Source: Microglena sp. YARC (lineage: Eukaryota > Chlorophyta > Chlorophyceae > Chlamydomonadales > Chlamydomonadaceae). Taken from it: a stretch of DNA of 64,000 nucleotides. Each line of letters begins with the position of its first letter. Positions within the stretch are counted from its first letter, which is position 1. The translations under genes were made by a program, and so were the position numbers. The stretch spans positions 40,857,183-40,921,182 of the forward strand of contig CM039465.1 in NCBI GenBank assembly GCA_022414725.1, in the 5' to 3' direction. This document shows, piece after piece, positions 63,090 through 64,000 of this stretch. The notes under the pieces are model-generated. The model made no database searches and had not been told where the DNA came from. It was given only the letters and a program-made list of their open reading frames with translations.

Positions 63090-64000
63090 AGGAGGTCCAC
63101 CCACCTACTTGTCCACCCTCCCACTCGTTCACCCACCCTCCCACTCGTTCACCCACCCTCCCACTCGTCCACCCACCCACCCACCCACCCACCCAACCAC
63201 TCGTTCACCCACCCACCCACTCGTCCAACCACCTACCCATCCACCCTTTCACCCATCCACTCACCCACCCACCCACTCGTTCACCCACCCACCCACTCGT
63301 CCAACCACCTACCCATCCACCCTTTCTCCCATCCACTCACCCACCCACCCACTCGTTCACCCACCCACCCACTCGTTCACCCACCCACCCACCCATCCAC
63401 CCACCCACCCACTCGTTCACCCACTCTCCCACTCGTCCACCCACCCACCCACTCGTTCACCCACCCACCCACTCGTCCACCCACCCACCCATTCGTCCAC
63501 CAAAAACCCACTCGTCCACCCACCCACCCACTCACCCACCCACCCACTCGTTCACCTACCTTCACACCCACCCACTCGTTCACCCACCCTCCCACTCGTC
63601 CACTCACCCACCCACTCGTCCACCACCCACCCACCTGCCCACCCATCCTTTCTCCCACCCTCTCACCCACCCACCCACCCACTCGTTCACCCACCCACTC
63701 ACCCACCTACCCACCCATCCACCTGCAGATTCACCCACTCACCCACCTTCCCACTCAACAAGGAAATGACAAATGACATACTTAGGGAACACTAAGGTGC
63801 ATTGCAGTTTCAAGTGGACGACGTGCCCACCCACTCGTTCACCCACCCACCCACGCGTTCACTCGTTCCCCCACCCACCTTCCCACTCAACAAAGAAATG
63901 ACAAATGACCTACTCAGGGTACACTAAAGTGCATTGCTATTTCAAGTGGACAACGTGCCCACCCACCTCCCGCCCACCCACCCACCCACCCGCTCAGCCA
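63090..64000. repeat. CCCACTCGTTCACCCAC minisatellite
   Basis: ACCCACCCACCCACTCGTTC and CCCACTCGTCCACCCACC units fill 63090-63755 and 63815-64000. Inside is a ~128-bp duplicated step (CAAGGAAATGACAAATGACA at 63757 and CAAAGAAATGACAAATGACC at 63888). The minus-strand intron of the MCTP gene presumably continues through it. Confidence 0.9.

Noticed and set aside
63109..63795. HPPTHPP repeat ORF at the right edge
   Set aside because: Translation of a CCCACCCA minisatellite in several frames. No start context or homology.

Overview
The window is eukaryotic and repeat-rich. Coding sequence is a small fraction, cut into short exons by GT-AG introns, and most of the rest is tandem or dispersed repeat. 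The organism cannot be named from sequence alone. A plant/algal-type MCTP C-terminus, a von Willebrand A (vWA) plus alpha-kinase protein (known to me from protists and algae, not land plants) and short TTTAGGG runs (plant-type telomere motif) fit an alga or algal-like protist with a large genome, possibly of the green lineage. This is inference.

Three transcription units are supported by splice-consistent reading frames. (1) A minus-strand gene (458-32038) has exons reading through a conserved N-terminal block, a vWA domain with a DQSGSM metal site, and an alpha-kinase catalytic start (VAKES, then VEKMLD and KWNSNDGYV). Its end lies beyond position 1. (2) A minus-strand gene (53208-62919, continuing past the right edge) encodes the C-terminal membrane region of an MCTP/PRT_C-type protein. 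Five exons join in phase down to a TGA stop. (3) A small plus-strand two-exon gene (40824-42434) has GVPML repeats and unknown function. A separate candidate exon with two decayed copies lies at 37.8-38.35 kb on the minus strand.

The most striking object is a ~20 kb array of the 9-bp unit ATGAAAGGC (8138-28117) inside an intron of gene 1. It is degenerate on the left and nearly pure on the right. Read in the gene's sense direction the unit has no stop codon in any frame and no GT or AG dinucleotide, so it gives huge artefactual ORFs and should be invisible to splice-site recognition.

The second main result is a recurrent architecture. Exon edges with their splice sites are tandemly copied into the flanking intron, in both minus-strand genes and probably in the candidate gene at 38 kb. 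Examples are three 124-127-bp donor copies at 2.55-2.93 kb, 84-bp acceptor copies at 56.2-56.7 kb, six acceptor copies separated by GAT tracts at 60.7-61.2 kb, and 65-bp donor copies at 61.9-62.2 kb.

Mobile DNA: a decayed LINE (3.5-6.2 kb); a Copia-like non-autonomous LTR element with nearly identical 220-bp LTRs and a CGTTT target duplication (43255-47852); a tRNA-derived SINE family whose tetranucleotide tails have grown into microsatellites; a palindromic MITE-like pair; and several unnamed dispersed families. Long G or C runs (up to 41) occur at several places and may mark weak points in the assembly.
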